The notes under the pieces: generated by a model
What the model was told of the DNA's origin: nothing
The model's input: only the letters and a program-made list of their open reading frames with translations
The model's database searches: none
Shown here: positions 1-14,280 of the stretch, piece after piece
Layout of the letters: each line of letters begins with the position of its first letter
Position numbering within the stretch: the first letter of the stretch is position 1
Translations under genes and position numbers: made by a program
From: Bugula neritina
Taxonomy: Eukaryota; Bryozoa; Gymnolaemata; Cheilostomatida; Bugulidae
DNA length: 64,000 nt
Direction of reading: 5' to 3'
Assembly: GCA_964035545.1 (NCBI GenBank)
Contig: OZ037766.1
Span: 6,239,722 to 6,303,721, forward strand

Positions 1-1217
1 TAATTGATTTTTGATGGGAATATAAATATAAATTATCCATATAACAAAAGCTGCAAATTTTTATGAAAATGTTTGATATAAAATTAATTTTTGTAGTAAC
101 AGTGATATCTCAGTATTTTACAAGTTTTCAGATTAAGTTTGCCCTTTTAGTTGTTAGTATAAACACTTGACATTTTTTCACCCAAAAGCCAATTCTGCTG
201 ATTATTAAATAAATAGATTTCAGGAAAATATCATCTGCCTCAAATGTCAACATCATTTTTAATAAAAACATCTAGAACTGTAGCTATTTCAACATATGCA
301 GCAAGGACAAATGACTGGTTATATGTTTATTTCTTCTATCTATGAAACTAACATAACACTTTCTGGCTTATACGCACCATACTTATGTTTAATCTGTACT
401 TCACCCATTTTTTAGATTAGTTCACATCAATTTTTAAAATAAAATTTTATTAAATGACAGTTTTAAGTTTGCTAATCTCATGGTTATAAAGCTGTTATTA
501 TTTAGTTTTATGAACCTGAACGAGGAAGTTGGACCATTTACACATTAATGTTTTATTACATGATGTGCACATTTCTATTTTGAACATAATATTTGTCAAA
601 CCAACATCATTGCTAAAATATTCCATAAAAGAGTAATTAATTCACTTATACATCCATAAAACACCAGATGTTAGGAACTATAATTGCTGCTTGCTGTTAG
701 TATCTTACATCATCACCTGCAAGATGAACTCAAATTAATCTTACTCTATGCAAATTTGACTCCCTGTGGTAAAGCTTGTTACACATTAATTTGTATCTAA
801 TGACCAGTGACACTAGGAAACCAATCTGAAAAGATTAATTAATGTGTAACATACTAAAAATTGTTCCAGAAATAACTTGGCAGGTTTTATGTGGCAAATC
901 TTAGCAACACCAATACCAACTTTAAGGTGGACCTAGAAATTTGGGTTTTTTATCTGTTTTTGGAATGCATCTCACAATTTTTTCACATGTTCTTGATCTG
1001 CCCTTGAAGTTTTTTAGTTTTCGTGTTTAGATTAAAATTTTAAACTTGGACAGATCTTGGTAAAAAAAATTTTTGCTCTATTTATAATATTACTTGGAAC
1101 TTTTGTACATATATTTGGTTACTTAAGATTTCGTATTATTTTAGCAGCATTTTAATTTAGTAATAAAAAGCCAACTTAAAAAATAGTGGCGTCATCTTTT
1201 ATATGTTCATTTTATAG
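1..1217 (+). other. DNMT3: Presumed last intron of DNMT3
   Basis: AT-rich sequence with no recognisable coding block on either strand. It ends in a splice acceptor (tttatag) at 1217, directly before the DNMT3 terminal exon, so most or all of it is probably the last intron of that gene. The remaining exons would lie left of the window. I see no promoter, RNA gene or mobile element in it. Confidence 0.5.
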
Positions 1218-1404
1218 AGTTTTTGGATTTCCGGAGCACTACACCGATGTTGGAAACCTGGCTCCGGGTAAAAGGCAGAAGTTACTGGGTAGATCATGGT
1301 GTGTACCAGTCGTGGAGCATCTGCTGAAACCCTTGACCAAGCTGTTTGTTATGAAACCCTTGCCCAAGATACAATGCAGTTGTCATAAAAATAACATTCA
1401 ATAG
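1218..1404 (+). CDS. DNMT3: DNA (cytosine-5)-methyltransferase 3, C-terminal exon (partial)
   Basis: The exon encodes about 62 residues. It opens, after a one-base split codon, with [14 protein letters not shown] and continues with [14 protein letters not shown] and HLLKPL, then stops at 1404. This is the end of the DNMT3 catalytic domain: family members carry FGFPxHYTDVxNMxRxxRQxLLGRSWSVPVIRHLFAPL there, and the GRSWSVPV segment (motif X region) helps close the S-adenosylmethionine pocket. DNMT3 enzymes are nuclear and perform de novo CpG methylation. Only the last exon is in the window; the acceptor is at 1216-1217. The tail runs about 20 residues past the usual vertebrate end and adds [16 protein letters not shown], an unusual basic, Cys-containing extension. 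The identification rests on a short but very distinctive block. Whether the rest of the gene is intact cannot be seen here. Confidence 0.85.
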
Positions 1405-2026
1405 CTTATTTGAAGCTCGCTTAGTTTACTGACTTTTACAAAAATAACCGCAAAAACAAGAAGTTCTTGTGTAACTGTACAGAACAAGAATTTATACTAA
1501 TACTTGCATGTAAAAATTAGAATTTAATTTTATGGTTCTGTTATTATCTCTTACTGTATTCACTCCACTGCATTTTTCTTGTAGCTTTAAAAACCTCAGA
1601 CTATGCAATTATTTTGTCTCTCTCACTCAGGTTAACCCCTTTATTTGTTATAGATTTATCAAGTATTCAGTCATTATGCACACCTTATTTTTGTAGCACT
1701 GTGAAGGCAGAATAGCAGACACATTCTAGTTTTTTCATTTATTTTCACCTCAAAATTTGTTGTAGATATTTTAAGCTGTGAAGCCACGAATTCTAGATAT
1801 GTAGTAGTAATCACCAAGTTGAAAGTTTTTTAGCCTAACATAGCACTTCAAAATGTTGGTTTTAGTTGCAATTGTTCAAAGCATTCTTACAATACAGTCC
1901 CTTTTATGCCAATATCAAAGTTATTGTAAAATTTAAATAGTAAACAGAGCATAGCACAGGTATTGCATAAGTACACGAAGTAGATAGTGTGTAAGTACAT
2001 ATAATAGATAGTGTGGAAGTACATAT

Positions 2027-2184
2027 AAGGTAGTTTGCGAAGACCTATAATAAGAATACTGTAAAATGTTGTATAGGCACATAGAATAGATAGTTTGTGT
2101 GTACATATAATAGAGTGTATGTACATATAAGGTAGTTTGCGAAGACCTATAATAAGAATACAGTAAGATGTTGTATAGGTACAT
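2027..2184. repeat. Duplicated ~102-bp segment
   Basis: The block containing ggtagtttgcgaagacctat occurs at about 2028-2082 and again at about 2130-2184, with the following ~35 bases also nearly identical. This indicates a tandem duplication with a period of about 102 bp. The flanks share short motifs (tagatagt, gtacatataa) with the 23-bp satellite just to the right. Confidence 0.75.
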
Positions 2185-2189
2185 ATAAT

Positions 2190-2432
2190 AGATTGTGCAT
2201 GGAACACATAATAGAGGGTGCATAGAACATATAATATATTGTGCATAGAACATAGAATAGATGGTGCATAGAACATATAATAGATTGTGCATAGAACATA
2301 AAATAAAGTGTGCATAGAACATAAAATAGATGGTGCATAGAACATATAATAGATTGTGCATAGAACATAAGATGGTGCATAGAACATAAAATAGATGGTG
2401 CATAGAACATAAAATAGATGGTGCATAGAATA
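2190..2432. repeat. 23-bp tandem repeat (minisatellite)
   Basis: About ten units of gtgcatagaacataaaatag plus atg, 23 bp each, with single-base variants and one shortened copy near 2370. All three minus-strand frames stay open through it, which gives Tyr/Cys/Met-rich pseudo-proteins. Confidence 0.9.
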
Positions 2433-3379
2433 TCAAAAAGACAGTGATTAGAGTTACACAACTATTTATTCTATCATTAAATATAAGAAATATTTCCAGT
2501 ACAACATGTTAGTTAAGTAGACTGATCAAGTAGAATGCAAAATTTATTTTAGGATAATCAAAGTTATGTAATAGTAGTAAATACACTATATAATTGTAAA
2601 TAGTTGTGGACACAAAACACAAATGCATGTTGCATGCTACAGAAAGTGAAGTAGTTAAAACTAAATAGAATACAACATATGGAAGCCATGTTAATATCAG
2701 AGTGCCAGAGTTAGTAGAGTAGAGTAGAGCCTCTTTGTAAAGTAAGTAGAAGCCTGGAGAGCTTTTGGACATGACAGCTAGGATCAAGTGACATATGGCA
2801 GCTAGGATCAAGTGACACATGGGGGAGTCCATCCCTTGTCATAACTGCTAAGTAGTTACAAAATGAGTGATACATTTGTTTGATTTGTCATAACACCGAG
2901 ATACAATTCTCACAAAACCTGAGGTATGACAGTTTTTTTCTAAAAGGGTGGCTTACCTTTGTTTTTGTAGTTATCTTCTCATTTATCTACGTACATTTCC
3001 TTCCATTAGCAAACGGGGTGAATGCCTTCCTCTACTGGAATAATAAATCAATAAATAAACAGAGCTGAAATCAATCGTGTTTTGAGTAGATAATCACCAC
3101 AGTCACTCTTAAGGCTAAGTTGAACGCTAGCAGCTGGGAACCTCACAATATCATCATTTCTACCAAAGCAAATCATCAGAAAGTAAAAATGGGTCTGCAG
3201 CTATAAATGGACTTTCATCCAAAAGTATGCACTTGCTTGTAATAAAAATAATGTATTTTTAAATATTCACAGAGTTTCATTGCCTATACCGATGTCAGAT
3301 AACATCATGCCTGCATAAGGAGATAACTCCTAAAGCTGGTGAAAGTAGCTTAGGCATACAAAGACTAACTATTATAAGA

Positions 3380-6300
3380 TCATGACGTGTACCTCGGTGA
3401 GAGTTTAGATAACTTTGTAGGATATGCAGAGGAGTTGTCTGAGTGCAGTTGTTTAATTTCCTGTGTAGCCTGAGAAGAAAGTCTCATGTCTAACGTGGCG
3501 GGGGAGTGTCGCACAGAGAGAGGGTTACCAGAAGACATCTTCAGAGGAGACATGCTACTGTATCCAGAAGATGGATGGTATTCCTGCGAAGACACATTGC
3601 TTCACCGTGATGAATTGACATCAACACACAATACTTATATGTGTTATATAGCAGATAATAATTTACAAGGTTGTAGCCTACAATCATTGTAACAACATAC
3701 AAACGATAATAGGGGAGAACAAATAATGTTGCTTCAAAAGTAGCTTTATAGTGAAAATGCCTACCTGGCTGTTACGGTGTTGATTAGAACAAACGAGGGA
3801 CAACTCCTGCTTTAACCTCGACGTTTCGTGTAATTGCTCTGTTGTTACAGTATTGAGTGCTGCAATTTTGGCTTGCAGAGTTGTGTAGGCATTGACAAAC
3901 TCGTGAGCTAACTTTTGTACAGAAAGTAAATGTGGTGAAGAGTGTCCAGGGGGATTTAACTCCCCTGATAACATTACTCGTGAAATATCGGCTTTGCCTG
4001 TCTTATCTTCTCTGCACTACAAACACGTAATGCTGTATGAGAACTAAAGTAACAACATGGCAGACGCAGGCAATCCGAAACTAATTATTGTCTGTGCGAA
4101 TTCCGATAGCAAAAACTGAATGAACAGACGCATTACTTGTGATGTCCATCGGCTATAAAGTACCTTTCATAAATTTGTGAGTGAAAACTGAGCAAATAGT
4201 TTCAAAATATCAGCCATTTATTTGTTATGTATGCAGGTAAATGACTACAGCCAACTTCTACAAAAACGTCAAATTTTTAATTTTTTAACTTGCATGTGGC
4301 AAGTGTAAAACATGGTGTAGTATTAGAACCTACATCTATAAAAAAAACATTAAAAGCCGCAGCAGAATTTTAGTGCATCAGTTTTAAAGCATTTCATTAC
4401 AAAACCTAAAATATGTGCAGGTTTTAAAAGTCTTGATTTAGCTTTTAATTAAAAACGATAATTTTTTATGACTTCACAAAATAAATTTCATCTACCTTGT
4501 GTGAATTGAAACCATCATGAGTTATACTCATAAGGAGTGATATAATACATTGACTGACCTTGGTAAAAGCTGTAATCATTGTCTCAACGTAATTCAGGAG
4601 AGATTGGCGGTCATTGGCTGCTATTTTGAGAGCATTTTCTGCATCATATATATTATCACGCAGGGACTGTCTTTCACCTTCTAGAGAAGAAATTTGCCGA
4701 GAGAGACTGTTGATGTATGAGACTTTACCATCGAGTTCGTCATGCAAAGTCTACGCAAAAGAATAAAGCAAAGCGATGAACTCCATCATATATTTAATTA
4801 ATGTCATTAATTTAGAGGCAATAATCATACTTCAATTAGAAATTTTAAAAAAAAAGCAGCGCAAATAAAATTTTAAAAGTAATGCTGGTGTAATTTACCA
4901 AGCAATGCAAATCAAAAAATAATAATAAATAAAACATGTGAAAATATGTTCTATAAAAGATTTAAGCTCAAATATAAAAATAAGGTTTTGCTACGGAATA
5001 CTGAGCATATAAATGTTTACTTTCATAGCAAACTTGACCGACTGTTCATTGTGACTTCTGTCAGATGCTTCACAATCCAGCTGGCGCGTCAGCTCCTTGA
5101 CCTGCGAACTTTGGTCTGACAGCAGACGCTGACTCTGCTTTTCCCTATCCAATGCTTGGTGAAGCTCTGACATCATCTCCTCTAATCTTGTCGCAGGTAC
5201 GAGATGCTCCATCTGCAAAACAGCAAGACCTATTGGTATCTGTTTATAATTAAACTTGTACAATGACAAAATGAAAAAGAAACTGAATTAAAGTAAGATT
5301 AATTGATAACATTCAACCTGTTTCAAAGACTACTAGAGACATTTCAACAAATTTCAAATAAGCTAACTTTATGTCTATCATAAGTTTCACCAACAATAAC
5401 AATGTTAGGTTACTTCAGTTCTTTCTGTTAACCAGTTTACTCTGCCGAACTCACCTGCTGCCTGGCAGCATTCAATTGTGCCTCCAGATCCTCACAGACC
5501 CCTTGGTAATGCTGCAGTTGCTGCCGACTGTTGTTCAGGGATTCAACACTTTCTTTGAGTCGTTTTCTCTCAGACTCGCTAGAGTGAAGCTGCTGCACAA
5601 AGTTGATAACGTTTTCCTGAAGACGAGTGACCAAAGACTACAAGTAGTAGCAGGAAATAGTAACAGGAAGTAGTGACAACAGGAAGTAGTAACAACAGGA
5701 AGTAGTAACAACAGGACATAGTAACAGGAAGTAGTAGCAACATGAAGTAGTAACAACAGGAAGTAGTAACAACAGGAAGTAGTAACAACAAGAAGTAGAT
5801 GCATAATGTAAGTAACAGTAAAATGTAAATTAATTCACAGATGTAGATAAATTTCATCTGCAAAGATATGACACAAGAAAATTTAATCTAAACAAACACA
5901 ATCATAAATTTAATCAGCAAGTACAAACAGATGACAACAGTTTGATTGTTTTACTTCATAAACATAAAATTTATGAAAACATTATAAAAACAAAGAATGT
6001 GATGATGAGACCCAACGTGCTATAACATAGCTAGTCATGCGAAGTCATGTATTTGACTATTGCCACCCACCCGAGCCGGTAATACCGACAGATCATTCTC
6101 TACATGAGATTTAGCCAATGAGCTCTGTAATCCCAGAAGAAGATTCGCTGCAAGGGTTTTGCTTGAATATAAATGTTTGTAAGGAGACATCACTGCAGGT
6201 TCTTCTATCTGATAGAGAGCAGACAACTGCCTCGTTAGTTTAGAAAGACACGAGGAGACAATTGACCCGAGATATTCTGTACGGCAGGCATCTTCTACAG

Positions 6301-9300
6301 CATAAATTGTATAGTATTTAGTATACTACAGTATATCACAGTATATCACAGTATATCACAGTATATCACAGTATATCACAGGATTTAGTATACTACACTA
6401 TTTAGTATACTTGGTATATCTCAATTTGTTAATGCAGTCAGAAGTTACCTCCACTTGTCTGCATAGCATCTAAGATGTCTCTAGTACAGAGACTAGCAAT
6501 GGACTCCAAATCGGCGTGACACATCCACTGAACAAGTTGACTGTCCGCGTTACCAGAATTCTCTAATAATATATACATACATGTACATGAGTTAATAGTG
6601 TGTGTGTGTGTGTTCGATGTGTGTGTGTGTTCGGTGTGTGTTCGGTGTGTGTGTGTGTGTTCAGTGTGTGTGTGTTCGCGAGTGGTGTGTGTGCAGTGTA
6701 TGTGTGTGTGTGTATGTGTGGTGTGGTAATAAGTTTGCTAAAAAATATAAAGATTTACTTTTTTCAAAAATATAAACAACTGCCTCAAAACTTGAATAAT
6801 CGTTGACCTTAAAGGGGACTAATTTTAACACTGTGATGAAATAGGCCCATCTTTGACAAACATACCTGTATAGTCACCTGTAGCCCAGCACAGCAGATTG
6901 CCCTGTTTTGTCCCATCATTTAAACAGATGGTAGGTTTAGTGCTGGTCTTTTGTAGCCTGTGTGCTGCTAGTACAACTAGTACAGCTTTACGGAATTTAA
7001 GGCGGGCAGAACTGGCAAGCAGAGGAGGCGGCGAAGAGCTGTGTTGTGACTCTGAGGCTAATGTCTGAAGAAGGTTGTGCACTTGAGATTTGAAAGCATC
7101 AAACCTAACAAATAGAAGACAAACTTAGGTTAACAGAAAGTACAATGAAGTAGATGTTACAAGTTGAATATCAATCAAAGATCCAAGTAGCTGTCATGTA
7201 ATCTGAGTGACACAACTAACTTTCGAGGTGGATGCAGCAAGAAAAGTGCGTTTTAGATCAAAAATAGAGCAAGAAAAAATTGCAAAAATCATGTTTTAAC
7301 TGCATTCAATTTGGGCAATCTAATAGAGAAGGCAATTCCATAGTATCCTATGCTGTCTAAATACATATTATAATAATATCATCATCATGTAAATCTACAA
7401 GTATGTCCTACTCCAGCATTGATGTTTAACCAATAATAAAAACTCACCACTAATTCTGAATATAATAAACTATATTATAATAAACTGAACACATATAGTA
7501 ATAATGCCCTTAATACGTTTGAATAAAAATATATATCAAAGATAAAAATATATAATGCAATCATCTATTCTGACCCTTTAAGTTTATCATAACAACTAAC
7601 AAGCGACATGGGATTGGCTGGCTTAAATAGTTTGAAGGCCATTGATCTATTATACTATATGTGGATATATCAAATACTAATATACATTAATATTTATAAT
7701 ATAAATATATTAAATAATTAATATACATTGTAATTTGTATAGCATACATAATATATGTTATACAAACATACATAGTTACACTCTCCATATTTCATATTGC
7801 TAGTAATAACAGCGATGATGTAACGTCAGTTCAGCTTACAGCCTTACACAAACATACTTGACACTTACTTGTCACATTGCCATGACAAAATTGAAATACT
7901 CTATTGACTATTAGTATTAGTAAACTATTAGTATTCTACTATCAGTCTATCAGTATATCCATGTTGGGATTTCCAACGAGCTGATGCATGCCGAATATAA
8001 TTTATAAATGTCTCTGTAGAAATTCTCTCTAATTCCAATAACGTTTACTGCTGTGTATATATTGTCTATAATCAATAATATTTATTAATAAATTTTATCA
8101 ATACGGCAATATGAATTTCAATATGGCCAATGGGCAATAGCGCGATATTTTATGGCGTGATTTTGGGGTTTTCAAACATCCTCAGCAAGACACGAGACTA
8201 CAAATTTTTTTTTCTAATTTAATATAAAAACATATGAAACAAAATTTTAATTTAAATTATCATTTTTCTAATTTAATTATCAAATTTTAATTACAACATG
8301 TGCGAAAACATTCATGAATTTTTTAAGCAACTCGGAGATGCTTGCATTGAAATATGACTAATATTGGGTTTTCCCATAACCCAAGATCCTAAATCCTGAA
8401 ACCCATTCAACATTGACTTCTAGATGTAATGTTCAATGCCTATATACATACATACACACATATGCACATATTTACGTACATATATGCATTCAAAGCCGAT
8501 TCATTGCTGTCTTGTTGAATTACAAGTAAAATATACTAGTAGCTTTTGCTATTATGGAGTAACAAGCTATGAATACCAGTTAGAATCCCCGTGGGGGCAA
8601 AAGTTATGTAATACTCAATTAGTATAAATACATATTATAAAAAATTGCAAAAAACACCTTTATAATCACATGATTTCTTAAAAAGAAATATTTAACAGAG
8701 TCTTAAGCAGCTACAAATAGCTCGAGGACCTATAGTTACAACTGTATTAGTATTATTACTGAATTAGCTATAAGCAGTGATTACTACAACATGACACAAA
8801 GTATACTAGTTAGTATAGCTTTGTAATTTAACATGTGTGCAAATTTTGCTAGTAAAGCTTTTTTCCCAACTTTGTATATACTAGACCACTTTAGTCAATA
8901 ACAATAAAAGGAATCGAAATGTAGAAATTAGAATGCTATAACAATCTTCCAGTATTATATACTTATAAAGTGTGCTATTGCTATTAATATTGCACGCCAT
9001 AGAATATGCCAGATGAGACCAAAGCTCTTAATGGTCACATCTCTGCCTAAATATCAATGCATTTACAACAAAAAGCACAGAAATAAACCCAAACAGGGCA
9101 TAGAAACAATAACTAACTCGATATCTAAACAAATGTATTTTGTGCCACATACCTGCTGACTTGCCGTGATAGGAGAGCTCGTTGTTCAATGAGTTGTCTG
9201 CTCCTGCTTAGCAAGGGAAAGTAACACCCAGTCACAAGAGCCAATGCACATAACAGTGACTTCTGCTTTTGCTCAAGTAGGAGTAGTTTCTCCTGTGTGG

Positions 9301-12300
9301 ATACTTTGTTACACTCTAAAGTTTGGTTGATCTCATCTGAGTCCCGTAACTTTCCCCACGCCTCCTCAGCATTCTTCTGAGACTTCTGCAAAGTTTAGAA
9401 TTTAAAAATTAGATTTGGAAATTTTTATTGATGTTAAATGAACATCTACAAGAGAATCTATTAAAGCAAATCAACTATCATCAAGCAGATTGCTCTATAT
9501 CTAAAATACTACAGAATATCTAAACTAAATTCTCAAGAATAGATTTCAATACTACTATAGTCACTAGTTGTAAAACAAAAAAATGACAATACAGTGCTTC
9601 AGATTCTTCAACAACCTAGATGACAGAAATCTACTTGTTGTTGAGTGCTTAACTGTGCTCCAAGAAGTGAAATAAAAGAATTTCTAATAAAAAAGAGAAA
9701 ATGGATGGAAATTTAATAGAAATATTAAAATCATTGGCCCAAAGGCTATGGCTAGGTGTAAATATTGGGATTTGGTGCAGATCGATAAACTCAAGTGTCT
9801 TTCCTTAAATGCTGTGAAAGAGAGACTGGTTGTGCAACTATACGTGAAAATAAATTAATCAAAACAATCAAGTGTAAAATGGGAAAAAAAGTGCATGCAG
9901 GAGAGTATGGAGTGTGAAAGTGTAATTTTATATATGTGGTGGTGTAGAGGGTTTAAAGCAACAAATTATACCTCGAGTTGGTCTTTATAGATCTATAAAT
10001 TAGAAACAACATACAATTAAATCATTACAGATAAAATAAAAGACACAAACAACTTGGAAACTAACACTTGATCAAGGTAAAGAACTTGCAAAAGAAGTAG
10101 TTTTTCTAATTGGATAAAAAATTAATTTAGAATCATTATTATATAAAAACAAAAAACATAACTAATCACCAAACTTGGTAAACTGTTAAAAACCATACAC
10201 GTTAGAATCAGCTGAATTCCAATACTTGAAAATCCTTATACAATCTGTTCTAATACACACAACTTGTTTCCAGAATACAAATATGTGACAATTATGAAAA
10301 TTATGCTCAACATTTTTTTATGAACTTATCAACATTTAAGAAGTAATGTTATATAGAAACACAACATCTCTTTAAAGGTTGATATTCAAAGTTTTACAGC
10401 AGATATTCTTCATAGATGAACAAAGAATGGGGTTCCCCACATTTAAGTGATATAGCAATATACGAGCACTGGAGCCTAAGGCTATGACATCACATGACAC
10501 GAGGATGCCTTGAGAAGGCCCAGTACCTGCTGCCTAGCCAGATTCTCGTTCATCATGTTGGTATAGTGTTGCTCCAGCCTATCTCTCTCCTCTCTCCACT
10601 GCTCGCTGTTTCTCTCAATAGCAGCTGCCAGCTCAGTATTCAAATCACTGATACTGTGATCATGTTCCTGTCTCATGTTCTCCATGTATGACTCATTCTT
10701 AGTCAGCGTGCTGCTTAGCCTGGCCACCTGGAGATTGCAATGAACAATACAATATGTGCTGAGAAGTTGGTTGTGTAATATACAATGTATTTCTTATATT
10801 CAACTTTATATGTCATCAGTTGTAAAAGTAACACGTTTAAATCTATATTACAATGCGAGGCTAAATTAGACGGGTTTTCCACTTGCCAGCCCAAATGTGG
10901 GAAAATCCACTGTGATGAACGACCACCATACACAGTGTATTGACGGCAGGAGTGAAAATTTACTAGCAAATGAGATTGGCATTCAATTTTACTGTTTGCC
11001 TACATCATTGTGTTTCTATAGCTATATCATCTGCTTCGTAATGAGAAGATGTCGTCAATATAAACATAGAAAGTGAAAAAACATAGTCGCTAGAAAGTTA
11101 AACATGAATTTGAAATTTGAAGTGTGCTCAATAAATGGCAACCTGCTCATTAGATCAAATTCATACAAAATTCCGCCCTGGCCATTAACCATTTTGCCAG
11201 CATAAAATCTACCTAAAATATGCACACAACAGCTCATTTTTGGCCTGTAAGGATTTTCCTCGCTAGCTCAGTGGGGATGGGGGATCCACTTTGTGCGACC
11301 CAATGCTAACATATGTGCTTTAACCGAGTCTCACCTTTTCCCGAAGATGAGTAATTTCTGTGAGGAGAGAAGACAACCTCTCTGAAACGGTGGTACACAA
11401 CTCACTCCACGTGAGTTTCTTCTGACTAGGTATCTGACCTTGAATGATAGACGTAAGGTCAAGTTCGGACGTAAGCAGGTTGTAAATATGTTGAAGGTAG
11501 AGCCACTTCTCATCACTATCTTTATCATATCTTGCTTTCGCATGAACCAGCTGAAAAGATTATTACAGAGCTCTAGACACAACATTTGGGTACAGAACTG
11601 TAACAACAATTGTAACTTGAGAAATTGTCCTTCCTTAAAAGAGTGTCGAAATAAAGAACATTGAACAATAAAACTAGATATTATACCTTTCGCTAAAAAC
11701 TGGAGTAAAAATATGATCAGAAAGAGGAGCATTAACTATACTCTATCTACAATATTATAATCTATTTTGCTCTGTGTTTTGAAAAGGAGCTGAATCAATC
11801 CGACACATGTATGTAAATACTGACTCTGAATCTTTGCATTTAAAATAGGGTTTGAAACCTGTAAAAATTGTTAAATTGACAAAACTTACTAAGTTTCCTT
11901 ACTCCAACACTATATGGCTATATCGTTTAGTTTAGAACTACAGTATACAAAGAAAATTATAAATTTACTACAGTCTAGCTAACAGTTTATTTACCTCTTG
12001 ATTCAGAGAGTGGCACTGAGATTGTAGAGTCTGATTATGCACTCGAGCTGTCTCCAAGTCAACTGTCATGGTGGCACGCTTGGCTTCTACCTCGCTTGAG
12101 TCGAGAGAGACTTTCTCCATCTCCCTAGTCACTTCTGATAACTTTGCTTGACACTCCTATAAGCAACATTATCACCATGAGGTGTACATAAGTACAGTCT
12201 CGACCTGCTACGAACATCAAGTTATAAAATACATACAAACTACAACGACTTACATCATAAGCTTGTTCCTTTTTGTATAACATCTCCTTATAGGATGCTG

Positions 12301-14198
12301 ACTCCTTAGTGAGCGAATCACACTCAGCTTTAGCTTTCATCTTCTGTAAAGATTGTATGAACACAAGTGTGTGGTAAGTTTTACTAGTACATGTTATATT
12401 ATATAAGTATGACAGCCAGGTTTTGTATAACACTACAAGTACTTAGATCTGATGCCAACATATTATACTTGCACAAAAATGTATGGACACTTAATTTTAA
12501 ATTGAATAAATAACGTCATACATAACATAGTTGATGTAAAAACAAGAAATTGAACATTTATGATTCCAATATGGATACTATTTGCATGAGCTCTAAATTG
12601 ATACAACATGAAAGTATGCTTAGTTATGTTCTAAAGTCTAATTATAGCACTAGCACACAGGAGGTAATAACTCCAAAGACTATATTGCATTACCTCATCT
12701 GTTAGAGAATTAAATCTGCTCTTGTACTTAGACACTGTATTGTGTAAAGTATCTAATACAGTCCTGGTTTGATCTTCACTTGTAATGCCAGGAGTCTGAT
12801 TAGGAGTTGTATTCCCTATTTCTGAAGGAAAATCATTGAATATTGGCTGCAAATCTCTAACTATCTTTTGTGAGATTTCCTCTATGTATTTCTAAAAAAG
12901 TAAAAATAAAATATCATCAAAATTAAAAAGAAATCTCAAACTATATAAACATATTTGACTGTGAGTGTTTCAAGATAGATGTGCAAGTAGACAGAGAATT
13001 GAGTATTTTTTAGAATAAACCATTAGGCAGACTGCGATTATAAACACATTTTTTTCAAATTCTAGTTCTAAGCAAACCAATGGAGAAAGCACAGCCCATT
13101 AAACAAAATTTTAAGAATCCAATGCCATTAGCCATTATTACTTAAATAAAAACAACAGCCAAAACCGTCTTTCTTTATGGGGGAACTTATAGACCACACC
13201 TGGTGTTTGGTGGTGGCAGACACTTCAGCTTTAAGCTTTCTGACATGTTCCTGATGTACATCCAACTGTTTCTTCAACTTGTTTACAAGATCTCGCTTGT
13301 CTTCTTTTTCCATTTGCAGCTGCTTCTTCAGTGTAGACAACTCCTTCTCACTCCTGAAATGAAGCAATTAGTTTTCAAAATAAAAGCTTTGACTCAGCAT
13401 GATGTAGGTGGAACCACTTTACAAACCACAATATACTGCTCAAGTCTTATGATACTTTGCAAGTGTTTCATTTGTACAACTTGTTTGAAGTTTAAGGCAA
13501 ATGAAAAAATGGAGGTTATTGTTATATGCAGGAATAAAAAGGGAGGACAGGTCCTGTAAAAATCAATGGAACCAAGTTTTACACTTCTAGCCTAGTAAAT
13601 TCTATGAATCAGCAATAAAATTCATTGAGCTCAATGCAGTAAAACTTAATATAAATTTAATTGAAATTAAATTTCTAGCTACACTCCCGTAACAAACTCC
13701 ATTCAAATTCACCTTCTTGTACATAATAAAACCTAAATACACAGTGCAACCTTTACAACACACAGAAACACATAAACATTATTTCAAGTCTGTATTTTAG
13801 GAACCAAACGAATGTCTGACAATAATAACTATGTTATAAACTTGTCGAAAGCTAACTTGGTGAGAGAGGGGTTGGCTTCACTCAGCTCTCGGCACTGATG
13901 GCTGTACTTCTCCTCCAGCTCTGATAACTGAAGACGGGACTTTTCTAGAACATCACGTAACTCACTACTGACACTCTTTTCATTGTTTAGTGAACACTCG
14001 AGTTGTATAGATTTGCTCTACAAACACACAGCAGTAGTAGTGGTGGTAGTAGTGGTGGTAGTAGTGGTGGTAGTAGTGGTGGTAGTAGTGGTGGTAGTAG
14101 TGGTGGTAGTAGTGGTGGTAGTAGTGGTGGTAGTAGTGGTGGTAGTATTGGTGGTAGTGGTGGTAGTAGTATTGGTGGTAGTGGTGGTAGTGGTGGTA

Positions 14199-14280
<82 letters not shown>

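Larger units (their letters stand above)
1405..3379. other. Tail-to-tail intergenic region between DNMT3 and CCDC171
   Basis: It holds the 3' UTRs of two converging genes and two blocks of tandem repeats (listed separately). A 25-bp duplication lies at about 2769-2819 (cagctaggatcaagtgac twice). Long reading frames on the minus strand at 1887-2461 are repeat artefacts. Nothing else is recognised. Confidence 0.6.

Noticed and set aside
1887-2461. Overlapping minus-strand frames encoding Tyr/Cys/Met-rich 100-180-residue proteins
   Set aside because: They coincide exactly with a 23-bp tandem repeat whose unit has no stop in any of the three minus-strand frames; no independent coding signal.
5535-5863. 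Minus-strand frames rich in [10 protein letters not shown]
   Set aside because: Frame through the 16-bp repeat at a CCDC171 intron end; the true coding block there is 5637-5455.
11255-11310. tRNA-like A-box (gctagctcagtgggga) in a CCDC171 intron
   Set aside because: No B box or cloverleaf follows; at most an eroded SINE head.
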